Shown here one piece after another: positions 1 to 5,656 of a stretch of 6,131 nucleotides of DNA; position 1 is the first letter of the stretch; every line of letters begins with the position of its first letter. A program made the translations under genes and the position numbers. Location: NCBI GenBank assembly GCA_937871705.1, contig CALMOO010000457.1, positions 1 to 6,131 of the forward strand, given 5' to 3'. This DNA comes from an uncultured Hymenobacter sp. (GTDB lineage: Bacteria > Bacteroidota > Bacteroidia > Cytophagales > Hymenobacteraceae). The notes beneath the pieces were generated by a model. The model saw only the letters and a list, made by a program, of their open reading frames with translations. It made no database searches and was not told the origin of the DNA.

Positions 1-123
1 ACCCAGTGGTACGGGGGGCGCCACCGCAAAATATTTCGGGCTGGCCGTTTCGACGCGCACCACCGGCTGCTGGGTGAGCTGGATGTTTACGGCTGCCGCA
101 GCCAGCGGCACCTGCTGCTCTGA
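1..123 (+). CDS. 3' end of an unrecognised gene, or the N-terminal part of the next protein in another frame
   Basis: The frame starting at base 1 is open for 40 codons and stops at TGA 121-123. The translation is mostly GC-ending codons and reads like folded protein (WYGGRHRKIFRAGRFDAHH, then a GELDVYG segment). I do not recognise a family. The stop overlaps a CTG codon at 120-122 in the frame of the next protein, where protein-like sequence (SQSFLADYADYYARGF) begins at once. So either two genes overlap by four bases (CTGA) with a rare CTG start downstream, or a single gene carries a one-base deletion near 120. The reverse strand over 1-110 is also open, so the strand assignment is not certain. 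Confidence 0.45.
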   Translation, partial: TQWYGGRHRKIFRAGRFDAHHRLLGELDVYGCRSQRHLLL

Positions 124-197
124 GCCAGTCGTTTCTGGCTGACTACGCCGACTACTATGCCCGCGGCTTCACAGCCTACCCGCGCCTGTGTAAGCGG

Positions 198-1544
198 GTG
201 CATTTCTTCCGGGTGGCCTTCGACCGGGCCGCGCTCGACGCCGCGCTACTGGACCCCAAAATCGGTCAGGAACTCTGGGATTCGTACCTGGGCTACGTCG
301 TCGTGAAACCTTTGCCGGCTCGCCAGATTGGGGCCACCCTGCTGCGGCCCTACACCCCCGCGGCCGACAAGCAGCGCGTGTACCCGGTACGCCGGCCCTA
401 CGCCGTCAACGTGCTAGGCAAGCAACTCGTGGTGGAAACCCTGATTTTTCAGGAGCAAGACAACAACGTGAGCGCCTGCGCCACGACGGCCCTCTGGATG
501 GCCTTTCATAAGACGGCCTTCCAGTTCCAGACGGCCCTGCCCTCTCCCTATCACATCACGGCGGCTTCCCGCAACCTGTTTTACCGCCAAGGCCGCACCT
601 TTCCCAGCACGGGCCTGGACCAGACCCAAATTGGGGAGGCCATTCAGACTGTGGGCCTGGTGGCCGAGCTGCGCACCTACCGGCAGGACGACGAGTGGGG
701 CGCGGCACCGGCCGCGGAAGTTGGCTTTCGGATGCAGGAGCAACTCTTGGGAGCCAAGGGGTTCATTTATGCTTACCTGCGCCTGGGCTTACCCGTGCTG
801 CTTTTTCTGCTGCTCGATGGCCGCGAGGACCAGGGCCACCTGATTACGGTCACCGGCTACCGCCTGGCCGCGTCCGATGTGTTGCCCACCACCGATATTT
901 CGCTGGCGTCCGACGCCCTGGACCGACTCTACGCCCACGACGACCAGATGGGCCCCTTTGCCCGCTACAGCTTCACCGACGACGGCAAGCTGCTGACGCC
1001 CTGGCCCGCCGGGGAACATTGGGAAACCGCTGAGCGCTGGCCGGACCACCGCGTAGCTTCACTCTACAGCGTGTTCGTGCCGCTGGCCGCCGACATTCGC
1101 ATTACCTACGAGCAGGTCTTTCGGCAGGTGGGACTCTTCGAGCAGCTGTTCACCGACACCATCCGCGAGCGGACCGATATCGTGTGGGACATCTACCTTG
1201 ACTACAGCAACCACTACAAGGATGAGCTGCGCCGCCTGCGCCCGGTGGAGGGTGAGCCGCTGCGGCGCATCCTGGTCAGCTCGCTCCCCAAGTACGTGTG
1301 GGTGGCCCGCGCCACGCTGCAAAAAGAGCCCATCCTGGAGCTAATTTTTGACGCGACGGATCTGCACACCGGTTTCTACTGTCTGCTGGTCAACGTATTT
1401 GACCCGTTGCGCGCTTCCATGGCTACCTGGCTCGGGAAAGCCACGTTTCAGCGCCAACTGCTCAAAGCGCCCGCCTTCGATGCCCGCTTTTTGCCGCTGC
1501 TGCTTCAGGATTTGGAACTGCCGCTTAAAGCCCGCGCTTCCTAG
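198..1544 (+). CDS. papain-like (peptidase C39-like) cysteine peptidase family protein
   Basis: A 448-residue protein whose N-terminal half carries the three landmarks of a papain-fold peptidase. Cys94 sits in NNVSACATTALW with Gln87 just upstream as a possible oxyanion residue, His214 is in QGHLITVTGY, and Asp248/Asp249 are in YAHDDQMGPFARY. This order and spacing fit C39-like peptidases. The C-terminal ~180 residues have no domain I recognise. There is no signal peptide or clear membrane segment (residues 195-207 are hydrophobic but read as a buried strand), so it is probably cytoplasmic. The GTG at 198 is the first standard start, but the frame is open back to 78 and looks coding from about 120, so the true N-terminus is probably about 26 residues longer. 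The caspase-like gene follows after 81 bases. Substrate and activity cannot be read from sequence. Confidence 0.82.
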   Translation: MHFFRVAFDRAALDAALLDPKIGQELWDSYLGYVVVKPLPARQIGATLLRPYTPAADKQRVYPVRRPYAVNVLGKQLVVETLIFQEQDNNVSACATTALWMAFHKTAFQFQTALPSPYHITAASRNLFYRQGRTFPSTGLDQTQIGEAIQTVGLVAELRTYRQDDEWGAAPAAEVGFRMQEQLLGAKGFIYAYLRLGLPVLLFLLLDGREDQGHLITVTGYRLAASDVLPTTDISLASDALDRLYAHDDQMGPFARYSFTDDGKLLTPWPAGEHWETAERWPDHRVASLYSVFVPLAADIRITYEQVFRQVGLFEQLFTDTIRERTDIVWDIYLDYSNHYKDELRRLRPVEGEPLRRILVSSLPKYVWVARATLQKEPILELIFDATDLHTGFYCLLVNVFDPLRASMATWLGKATFQRQLLKAPAFDARFLPLLLQDLELPLKARAS

Positions 1545-1557
1545 GAGGAAGCGGGGC
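1530..1557 (+). other. stem-loop over the stop codon of the peptidase gene
   Basis: CGCTTCCT (1535-1542) pairs perfectly with AGGAAGCG (1546-1553) around a 3-base loop. Four more pairs (1530-1533 with 1554-1557) extend the stem past a single bulged G at 1534. The stem contains the TAG stop codon. No T-tract follows directly, so by itself it looks more like an RNA 3'-end or attenuation element than an intrinsic terminator. It shares bases with the next hairpin, so the two cannot form together. Confidence 0.45.
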
Positions 1558-1589
1558 AGTTGAGAAATGCCCCACGGGCCTGTTTTTTT
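1553..1589 (+). terminator. candidate intrinsic terminator or attenuator between the peptidase and caspase-like genes
   Basis: GGGGCA (1553-1558) and TGCCCC (1568-1573) form a 6-bp stem with a 9-base loop. A smaller alternative stem, GCCC-CAC-GGGC (1569-1579), ends three bases before a run of seven T (1583-1589). Hairpin plus T-run fits Rho-independent termination, but the longer stem is ten bases from the T-run and the closer one has only four pairs. Termination may therefore be partial, leaving the caspase-like gene at a lower dose. Its stem overlaps the 1530-1557 hairpin. Confidence 0.35.
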
Positions 1590-1625
1590 CTCCCCCACTG
1601 CCTTCTGCTCCCTTAGTAGCTTTCT

Positions 1626-2441
1626 ATGAGCACACCTCACCTACTCGCTGGCTTTATTGGCATCAACCGCCACCTCGACCCGGGCATCTCCGAGTTGAAC
1701 TGCGCGCACCGGGATGCCACGGCGCTCTGGGCCCTCTGGCAGGATACGCTGCCCGACACGACTTCCGTCCGGCTGGTGGATGAGGAGGCTACTTGTGTGC
1801 GCATCGAGGAATTACTCATCCAAACCCTGGACGCGGCCACCGAGCACGACACTGTCCTGTTGACCTTTTCCGGTCACGGCACCCACAATCACCGGCTGGT
1901 CGCACACGACACCAGCCTGGCAGAGCTGGCGGAAACAACGGTTTCGATGGCCAGCCTGGCCGAACGGTTCCGGCGCAGCAAGGCCCGACACATTCTGCTG
2001 GTGCTGGACTGCTGCTTCAGCGAGGGTGCCCCGGCTAAGGTGATTGAGGACGGCCTCCAGGCACGCGGCGGGAGCTACTCGCTGGAGGCTGCCTTCACGG
2101 GGCGGGGCCGCGTGCTGCTGGCAGCAGCCAACGTGGAAGAAGAAGCCTGGGAAGCGGCCGGGCACGGGCTGCTCACCGCCGAGGTGGAGGTCGCCGGCCT
2201 ACTGGCCGACGTCACCGGCCGGGTTCGGGCCGAAGCCCAGCGCTTAGGATCTATTCTGGCCCTGCCCCTACTGTCCGTTCCGACCCTGACGCGGGGTGAA
2301 ATTCTGCTGCTCGTCAGCCAGGGCCTGACCAAGCCAGGCAGTGGCTGGGCGGTTGTTGAATCGCTGGCCACGCAATTATTTGGCGTAGCGCGTGCCCAGC
2401 AGCTAGCCGCCGTTTGGCCGCTGCCGCCAGCCACTGAGTAG
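1626..2441 (+). CDS. caspase-like cysteine protease (peptidase C14 / metacaspase-type domain)
   Basis: A 271-residue protein with the caspase-haemoglobinase fold signature. The first strand is LLAGFIGINRH, the catalytic His84 lies in VLLTFSGHGTH, and the catalytic Cys130 lies in HILLVLDCCFSEG after a hydrophobic strand. A later GHGLLTAEV segment (180-188) resembles the element near the S1 pocket in metacaspases. Members of this clan cleave after basic or acidic residues and often act as death effectors or signal-activated proteases. The protein is short: after the domain there is only a tail of about 80 residues, with no recognisable repeat, helicase or transmembrane module, so sensing must lie in the tail or in a partner. 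The ATG at 1626 suits the fold's first strand; there is no Shine-Dalgarno site, which is usual for Bacteroidota. The papain-like gene precedes it on the same strand, suggesting a shared function. Confidence 0.93.
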   Translation: MSTPHLLAGFIGINRHLDPGISELNCAHRDATALWALWQDTLPDTTSVRLVDEEATCVRIEELLIQTLDAATEHDTVLLTFSGHGTHNHRLVAHDTSLAELAETTVSMASLAERFRRSKARHILLVLDCCFSEGAPAKVIEDGLQARGGSYSLEAAFTGRGRVLLAAANVEEEAWEAAGHGLLTAEVEVAGLLADVTGRVRAEAQRLGSILALPLLSVPTLTRGEILLLVSQGLTKPGSGWAVVESLATQLFGVARAQQLAAVWPLPPATE

Positions 2442-2624
2442 AATAGTGCTGAATGACTTATTCGCTTGCTTAGGCTAGCCAGTTCCCTAGCACCCTCATT
2501 AGCTGAACTAAGGCGGCTTATTTACCTAGTTGCGACACACATGACTGCTCACTAACTTCACTAGCAATTCCTTTATCTACCGGGCTACTGCCTGTTGGCC
2601 CAGTTCCTTTCTTTCTGCTCCTCT

Positions 2625-2705
2625 ATGACTTCTTCTCCGGCCCCGGTGGCCAGCAGTTCAGCGCTGGCGCAAAACAAGCGTTTTAGAACCAGGTACTGGC
2701 GGTGA
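2625..2705 (+). pseudogene. possible 5' remnant of a gene (26 codons)
   Basis: An ATG at 2625 follows a pyrimidine-rich leader (TTCCTTTCTTTCTGCTCCTCT) very like that before the caspase-like gene (CTTCTGCTCCCTTAG). It opens a frame of 26 codons beginning MTSSPAPVASSSALAQNK and stopping at TGA 2703-2705. The Ser/Ala/Pro-rich start is typical of a natural N-terminus, but the frame ends at once. It could be the cut-off start of a third gene of the caspase locus, a leader peptide, or chance. No family is recognisable. Confidence 0.2.
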
Positions 2706-2742
2706 TAAAGCCCGGGAGCGCGTGGCCAACAAGTAGGCTTAG

Positions 2743-2786
2743 CGGCCGCCAGCGGCTACCCCATGACGGGTCGACGCTGGCGGCCG
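2743..2786. repeat. 12-bp perfect inverted repeat
   Basis: CGGCCGCCAGCG (2743-2754) is repeated in inverse as CGCTGGCGGCCG (2775-2786), separated by 20 bases. Both arms are entirely G/C apart from one base pair, so a transcript would fold strongly, but no T-run follows. It could be a relic of a mobile element or recombination site, or a structured RNA. Nothing nearby identifies it. Confidence 0.45.
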
Positions 2787-3107
2787 TTGCCGACTGACCA
2801 CCCACGGTTACCCCACCCGTCGGGGCCAGCGCTTTCGTGAGAGCCCGCGCACCTGCTGCTACCCCGCGCGCAGCCGCAGACGCCAGCACCAGCCATCGCC
2901 TAAGCTCAGTGTGCGATACCGGTAAAGGTTCCGAACGGCGAGCAGGCGGCCCGCCAGGGCGCTACCAGGCGGACCGGAACGCGGAGCAGTTCACCTTCGG
3001 ATCCTACCCTAGCCTGGCCGGTAGCCAGTTGATATGCGCGCGCCGCCGGGGGGTGCTCCGCTTTTTCAACTATTGTCGCCGTTACGAAATCAGGTGCGTA
3101 TTTACAA

Positions 3108-3159
3108 GCAATACAATAAATATTAACAATATGCGCAATATCAGCAACGCAAATATTGC
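3108..3159. repeat. partition-type hexamer array A (left of the insertion element)
   Basis: In steps of exactly nine bases the sequence reads GCAATA (3108), TAAATA (3117), ACAATA (3126), GCAATA (3135) and GCAACG (3144). A reverse copy, TATTGC, is at 3154-3159. This is the same hexamer and the same 9-bp spacing as in the arrays around parA, although the IS now lies between. It is probably part of the same centromere/operator region. Some units are degenerate, so binding here may be weaker. Confidence 0.55.
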
Positions 3160-3230
3160 CTGGCAGCGGGCCGCTCGCCGCCGTTGACCAGGGCCTTTTC
3201 CCTGTCCTATCGGGAGGCTACAGTCGCTTA

Positions 3231-3243
3231 GAAACTGTTTGAG
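3231..3243 (+). repeat. left terminal inverted repeat of the IS
   Basis: GAAACTGTTTGAG, matching the reverse complement of 4006-4018 at 11 of 13 positions. It adjoins the 3' end of the transposase frame. That frame no longer stops inside the element and reads through this repeat into the flank. Confidence 0.65.
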
Positions 3244-3716
3244 GTAGCAGAATTTGAGGACGCGCCTGATGTTGGCCCACATTATCCAGGCATTGGCTCG
3301 CGTCAGTAACCAGTCATATTCCTCTGCTAGACGGCGGTTGGCGCTGAGCCAAGCCAAGGTGCGTTCCACCATCCAACGATTTTGATGGATGCATAAGTTT
3401 TTCTTTTTCAAGATGATATGCACAAGCTTTCCGAATCTCACGCCGTAGCGATGGCCCAAGTGCTCGGCGAAGACGCCGGCAAACGAACTGTCGCCCATGA
3501 CCGCCTGCACCCACTCCAGCAACGGGTGCGTGGCGGCCTCGTCCGAGACCTGGGCCGGCACGACCCGGCGGGCCAGCACGTTACCCACCGTGTCAATCAG
3601 TACCAAGCCCTTGCGCCCCTTGACCAGTTTGCTGGCATCAACACCAACCGTGGCCCCGGTGGCTGTCGCCGCGTTCTGGACATTTTGCGTACCGATGATG
3701 ACGCAGGTGGGCTGGA

Positions 3717-3727
3717 CTTTTTGGGGG
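3717..3727 (-). other. slippery sequence at a -1 frame change in the transposase
   Basis: On the coding strand this reads CCCCCAAAAAG with zero-frame codons CCC AAA AAG. Slipping back one base at AAG joins ...CRENAPKK to VQPTCVIIG..., which restores the family's expected order. Programmed -1 frameshifting on A-runs is known in parts of the IS5 family, so this may be ancestral control. A one-base loss in either homopolymer would look the same. Confidence 0.4.
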
Positions 3728-4005
3728 CGTTTTCCCGACAAGCGGCGTTCAGACAGGCATTCAACTCGTCGAGCACGCCCGGGTCCTGCCACTTGCTGCA
3801 GTACCAGCACACCGTTCCTATGCAGGAAAGTCGCCGGGCAGGTCGCGCCATATACAGCACGGCATTAACTAGGTCTACTAACGGCTATTCGCTGCGCGGC
3901 ACCTGCAGTAAGGGCCACCGCCGTTGCCAATCCCAAGTTGAGAGGTCCGAACTGTACCGTTTACGAGCAAGAAATAGGGCCGTCTTTTTCATGACCCGAA
4001 TTTAA

Positions 4006-4018
4006 CTCAACCAGCTTC
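4006..4018 (-). repeat. right terminal inverted repeat of the IS
   Basis: CTCAACCAGCTTC on the + strand, pairing with 3231-3243 with two mismatches. It lies 13 bases outside the transposase ATG (3992-3990), the normal place for the 5' end of a small IS5-type element. Confidence 0.65.
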
Positions 4019-4055
4019 GTAGGCCTGGTAAGCAGGAACCAGCAGATTTACTTCA

Positions 4056-4106
4056 TATTGCTACTATTTATCATGCGTGCAATATTTATTATATTGCAGG
4101 TATTGC
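4056..4106. repeat. partition-type hexamer array B (between the IS and parA)
   Basis: TATTGC occurs at 4056, 4092 and 4101, with TATTTA at 4065 and 4083, all in one 9-bp register; only the unit at 4074 does not match. An opposite-strand GCAATA at 4079-4084 combines with 4092 to give a 7-bp inverted repeat (GCAATAT, 5 bases, ATATTGC; 4079-4097). It begins 38 bases from the end of the IS. Together with the arrays next to parA it is a candidate centromere segment. Confidence 0.6.
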
Positions 4107-4219
4107 TAAGAAATATTATAAATACAAGTAATATCAAACTCTTGTTTGCCAGTTAGTTATGTCAGTAAATAACTGGTAGTTTTCAGTGTGCTGCAGTACG
4201 AGAAATACGCTATTTAAGG

Positions 4220-4269
4220 GCAATACCTGCAATTCTTATTGCGCGTATTGTTTTTATTGCTAATATTGC
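4220..4269. repeat. partition-type hexamer array C, promoter-proximal
   Basis: GCAATA (4220) and GCAATT (4229) stand 9 bases apart on the + strand. Then TATTGC (4237), TATTGT (4246), TATTGC (4255) and TATTGC (4264) follow at exactly 9-bp steps in the other orientation. The two oppositely oriented groups meet at about 4235. This is the tidiest array next to parA and the best operator/parS candidate. Confidence 0.7.
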
Positions 4270-4296
4270 TGTCACTTACTTAGCAACCTTAATTTT

Positions 4297-5076
4297 ATGC
4301 ACATCATCTCCTTCGCCAATAACAAGGGGGGAGTCGGTAAGACCACTTCCGCCCTGGCCGTTGCCCATACTCTACACGCGCAGGGCCTGGGAGTTCTGCT
4401 CGTCGACGCCGACCCCCAGGCGAATGCTTCCAAAACGTTTGCGGCCCCGGCGTCCACTGTCCCGGCCGGCCTGGGGGAGGTACTCGAAGGCCGCTGTTCC
4501 CTGGCTGAGGCGCTGGAGCAGCCCGCGCCGGGTTTGTGGCTGCTGCGGGCGACCAGCGACCTGGCGCGGCAGGAGAAGGTGCTCGGTAGCCAGCCCGATT
4601 ACGTCTTTGCCCTGCGCGAGCTACTCACCGAGCGTTTTCCGCTGCCTGCCGTGCAGGTAGTCGTGCTCGATACGCCCCCCAACCTTGGGCCACTGACTGT
4701 AGCCGCGCTCGTGGCCAGCCAGCACGTTTTTGTCCCCCTTAAGCCCGAGTTCTTTGCCAGCGAAGGCATGACGGCCCTGCTGGCGATGGTTGCCAGGCTG
4801 CGCAAGAGCTTCGCGCCGCAGTTGCGCGTGAGCGGCATCTTTTTTACCGAGTATGCCCGCTCGTACCGCCGCGCCCTGCACCACCAGGTAGTGGCCAGCA
4901 TCGAGCAGGACCCGCAGCTCACCGGCCTGGTTCTGCGCACTACTATTCGCGAGAACGTGGCCCTGCCCGAGTCCCAGAGCATGGGCCAGAGCATCCACGC
5001 CTGGTCGCCCTCCTCTAACGGGGCCAGCGACTATCGGGAGCTGAGTAATGAAATACGAGCAATACTTGCAATATGA
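4297..5076 (+). CDS. parA: ParA-type partition ATPase
   Basis: A 259-residue Walker-type ATPase that drives segregation of the plasmid by dynamic binding to nucleoid DNA. The deviant Walker A motif KGGVGKTT is at 10-17 (signature Lys10, catalytic-site Lys15), Walker A' is at 33-41 (VLLVDADPQ), Walker B is at 121-125 (VVVLD) followed by TPPN, and the family C-terminal stretch TTIRENVALPES lies at 215-226. The protein begins straight at the Walker A strand with no N-terminal HTH, so it fits type Ib rather than type Ia ParA. It would therefore not itself repress the operon. The ATG at 4297 is the only sensible start. Its last codons (GAA ATA CGA GCA ATA CTT GCA ATA) lie within the downstream hexamer array, so the C-terminal AILAI residues are dictated by a DNA repeat. 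A ribbon-helix-helix gene follows after 101 bases. Confidence 0.96.
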   Translation: MHIISFANNKGGVGKTTSALAVAHTLHAQGLGVLLVDADPQANASKTFAAPASTVPAGLGEVLEGRCSLAEALEQPAPGLWLLRATSDLARQEKVLGSQPDYVFALRELLTERFPLPAVQVVVLDTPPNLGPLTVAALVASQHVFVPLKPEFFASEGMTALLAMVARLRKSFAPQLRVSGIFFTEYARSYRRALHHQVVASIEQDPQLTGLVLRTTIRENVALPESQSMGQSIHAWSPSSNGASDYRELSNEIRAILAI

Positions 5077-5100
5077 GCAATAGTTGCAATATAGTAAATA
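5050..5100. repeat. partition-type hexamer array D, overlapping the 3' end of parA
   Basis: Four perfect GCAATA copies stand at 5059, 5068, 5077 and 5086, exactly 9 bases apart and in the same orientation. Degenerate copies flank them in register (GAAATA at 5050, TAAATA at 5095). The interspersed triplets make an 18-bp double unit, GAGCAATAnTTGCAATAT, present twice. The first half of the array encodes the end of ParA. The second half lies in the gap before the ribbon-helix-helix gene, a position suited to separate control of that gene. Confidence 0.75.
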
Positions 5101-5177
5101 TCTATCATGTGATTAGTGCATAGCAGCTGTTTGCTAGTCCCTGCTCGCTGCTTTCATCCCTAATTATCCTCAACCCT

Positions 5178-5525
5178 ATGCCAGATCCTAAAAAAAGCGG
5201 GAAGCTCCTCATGGTCGGCCACCTGAGCCGCCCTACTCCCACGGCGGCCGACCCACTCGACCAACTCGTGTATGGTCCGCCACCTGCCGCGGCCCCGGCG
5301 GCCCCACCGGTGGAGTCACCGGCTCCCAACCGTCGTATCGTGTTTACCAATCAGCTCACCCCGGCTACCTACACCCAACTGCGCCAGTACGAGTACTGGG
5401 GCAGGCTGGCCATTCACGAGATTCTCGATGCCGCGCTCAGCGCTTACTTCGCTGATAGGCCCGAGGCCCACCAGCCCCTGCCCGAAAAAGAGCGCGCCAA
5501 ATTGCGGGGCAAGCTGCTGGAGTAG
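5178..5525 (+). CDS. small ribbon-helix-helix protein, candidate centromere-binding partner of ParA (ParB-like)
   Basis: A 115-residue protein. Residues 52-91 fit a ribbon-helix-helix unit: a strand RRIVFTNQ, helix A TPATYTQLRQYEYW, a Gly turn, and helix B RLAIHEILDAALSAYFA. The first ~50 residues are rich in Pro and Ala (a run near 34-44) and basic at the very start, so they are probably flexible. In ParG and Omega such tails stimulate the ParA ATPase, and Arg18 is one possible contact (inference). The C-terminus is charged. Position immediately after a type Ib-like ParA, size and fold all point to the centromere-binding and repressor protein that would read the 9-bp-spaced hexamers. ATG 5178 is chosen because it precedes the basic tail and has an AT-rich leader. 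Sequence identity to named ParB/ParG families is not evident. Confidence 0.82.
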   Translation: MPDPKKSGKLLMVGHLSRPTPTAADPLDQLVYGPPPAAAPAAPPVESPAPNRRIVFTNQLTPATYTQLRQYEYWGRLAIHEILDAALSAYFADRPEAHQPLPEKERAKLRGKLLE

Positions 5526-5570
5526 GTTGGCAGGGGAGGAGTAGCTACCCGCAAGGCTGGTTGTGACGCT

Positions 5571-5634
5571 TCTATTACAAAAACCACGAAGCGCTCCCTT
5601 CTGGGGTCCGAAACTTCGTGGTTTTTGTAATAGA
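5571..5634. repeat. inverted pair of origin iterons (21-bp perfect arms)
   Basis: The iteron core TATTACAAAAACCACGA (5573-5589) and its reverse complement (5616-5632) sit in perfect 21-bp arms (5571-5591 and 5614-5634) around 22 bases. A transcript would form a long hairpin ending in a U-rich strand in either direction. It lies 45 bases after the stop of the ribbon-helix-helix gene, so it could double as a two-way terminator while acting as initiator binding sites. Confidence 0.85.
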
Positions 5635-5656
5635 TAAGGCAGTATCAGGCTGGGTT

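Larger units (their letters stand above)
2442..3107. other. long stretch without a convincing gene
   Basis: The first ~180 bases (2442-2620) are mixed-composition DNA with frequent stops in all frames. From about 2625 to 3060 the DNA is GC-rich and open frames occur on both strands, but none has a good start, a recognisable motif or a consistent codon pattern. The composition and the truncated frame at 2625 suggest remnants of former genes left of the insertion element. I see no tRNA, rRNA or known RNA motif. One clear inverted repeat lies at 2743-2786. Confidence 0.6.
3231..3992 (-). pseudogene. broken IS5-family transposase
   Basis: The start is the ATG at 3992-3990 (MKKTALFLARKRYSSDLSTW), a typical IS5-family N-terminus. 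After 35 codons TAG (3887-3885) interrupts the frame. It then continues as PLVDLVNAVLYMAR, where roughly 20 bases are missing near 3842. A short PGDFPA segment follows in another frame, ending in TAG (3820-3818) where Trp is expected. Reading returns to the first frame (TVCWYCSKWQDPGVLDELN) and shifts -1 at CCCCCAAAAAG (3717-3727) into the long distal frame. The distal part keeps two of the three catalytic positions: Asp in MGDSSFAG and Glu in RWMVERTLAWL. In CVIIGTQNVQNAAT the first catalytic Asp is replaced by Gly (GGT, 3693-3691). The frame runs on through the left terminal repeat to a stop at 3084-3082. The protein cannot be active. The -1 site alone could be natural, as several relatives use frameshifting. 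Confidence 0.88.
3231..4018 (-). mobile_element. degenerate IS5-family insertion sequence (IS427-like group)
   Basis: A 788-bp element bounded by imperfect terminal inverted repeats: GAAACTGTTTGAG at the left (3231-3243) and CTCAACCAGCTTC at the right (4006-4018), 11 of 13 positions matching. It contains a single minus-strand DDE transposase gene, now broken. The flanks are TTA on the left and GTA on the right; the IS427/IS1031 part of the family makes short T/A-ended duplications, so this may be a mutated TNA duplication. The element is inactive by sequence and lies between two hexamer arrays of the partition locus. Confidence 0.85.
4019..4296. promoter_or_regulatory. AT-rich control region of parA
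   Basis: 278 bases between the IS end and the parA ATG, much richer in A/T than the genes. It holds hexamer array B and array C, the latter ending 27 bases from the start codon, where it would cover the promoter. I found no confident copy of the Bacteroidota -7/-33 promoter consensus. The array positions suggest autorepression of the operon by the ribbon-helix-helix protein, as in other type Ib par loci. This is inference from layout. Confidence 0.6.

Noticed and set aside
1..110. Minus-strand gene running off the left edge
   Set aside because: The reverse frame is open and protein-like but begins with a GTG inside DNA that reads better as + strand coding continuous with the peptidase; kept only as an alternative.
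2683..2889. 68-codon open frame on the - strand
   Set aside because: Starts at GTG with the frame open further upstream without a start; no motif, and it spans the 12-bp inverted repeat. Chance opening in GC-rich DNA is more likely.
2837..3187. 116-codon open frame on the + strand
   Set aside because: Arg/Ala-rich GC-driven sequence that runs into the AT-rich hexamer array (FTSNTININNMRNISNAN); composition changes abruptly and no motif is seen.
3082..3230. C-terminal extension of the transposase beyond the IS
   Set aside because: The frame crosses the terminal inverted repeat and enters hexamer array A. It is read-through after loss of the normal stop, not a real domain.
3418..4005. 195-codon open frame on the + strand
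   Set aside because: It lies antisense to the transposase, whose minus-strand frames carry recognisable IS5-family motifs; this frame has none.
4019..4296. Bacteroidota -7/-33 promoter (TAnnTTTG with upstream TTG)
   Set aside because: Only partial matches were seen; none specific enough to place a promoter.
4599..4998. Two long minus-strand frames opposite parA
   Set aside because: Mirror frames of a GC-rich gene; parA on the + strand has all family motifs.
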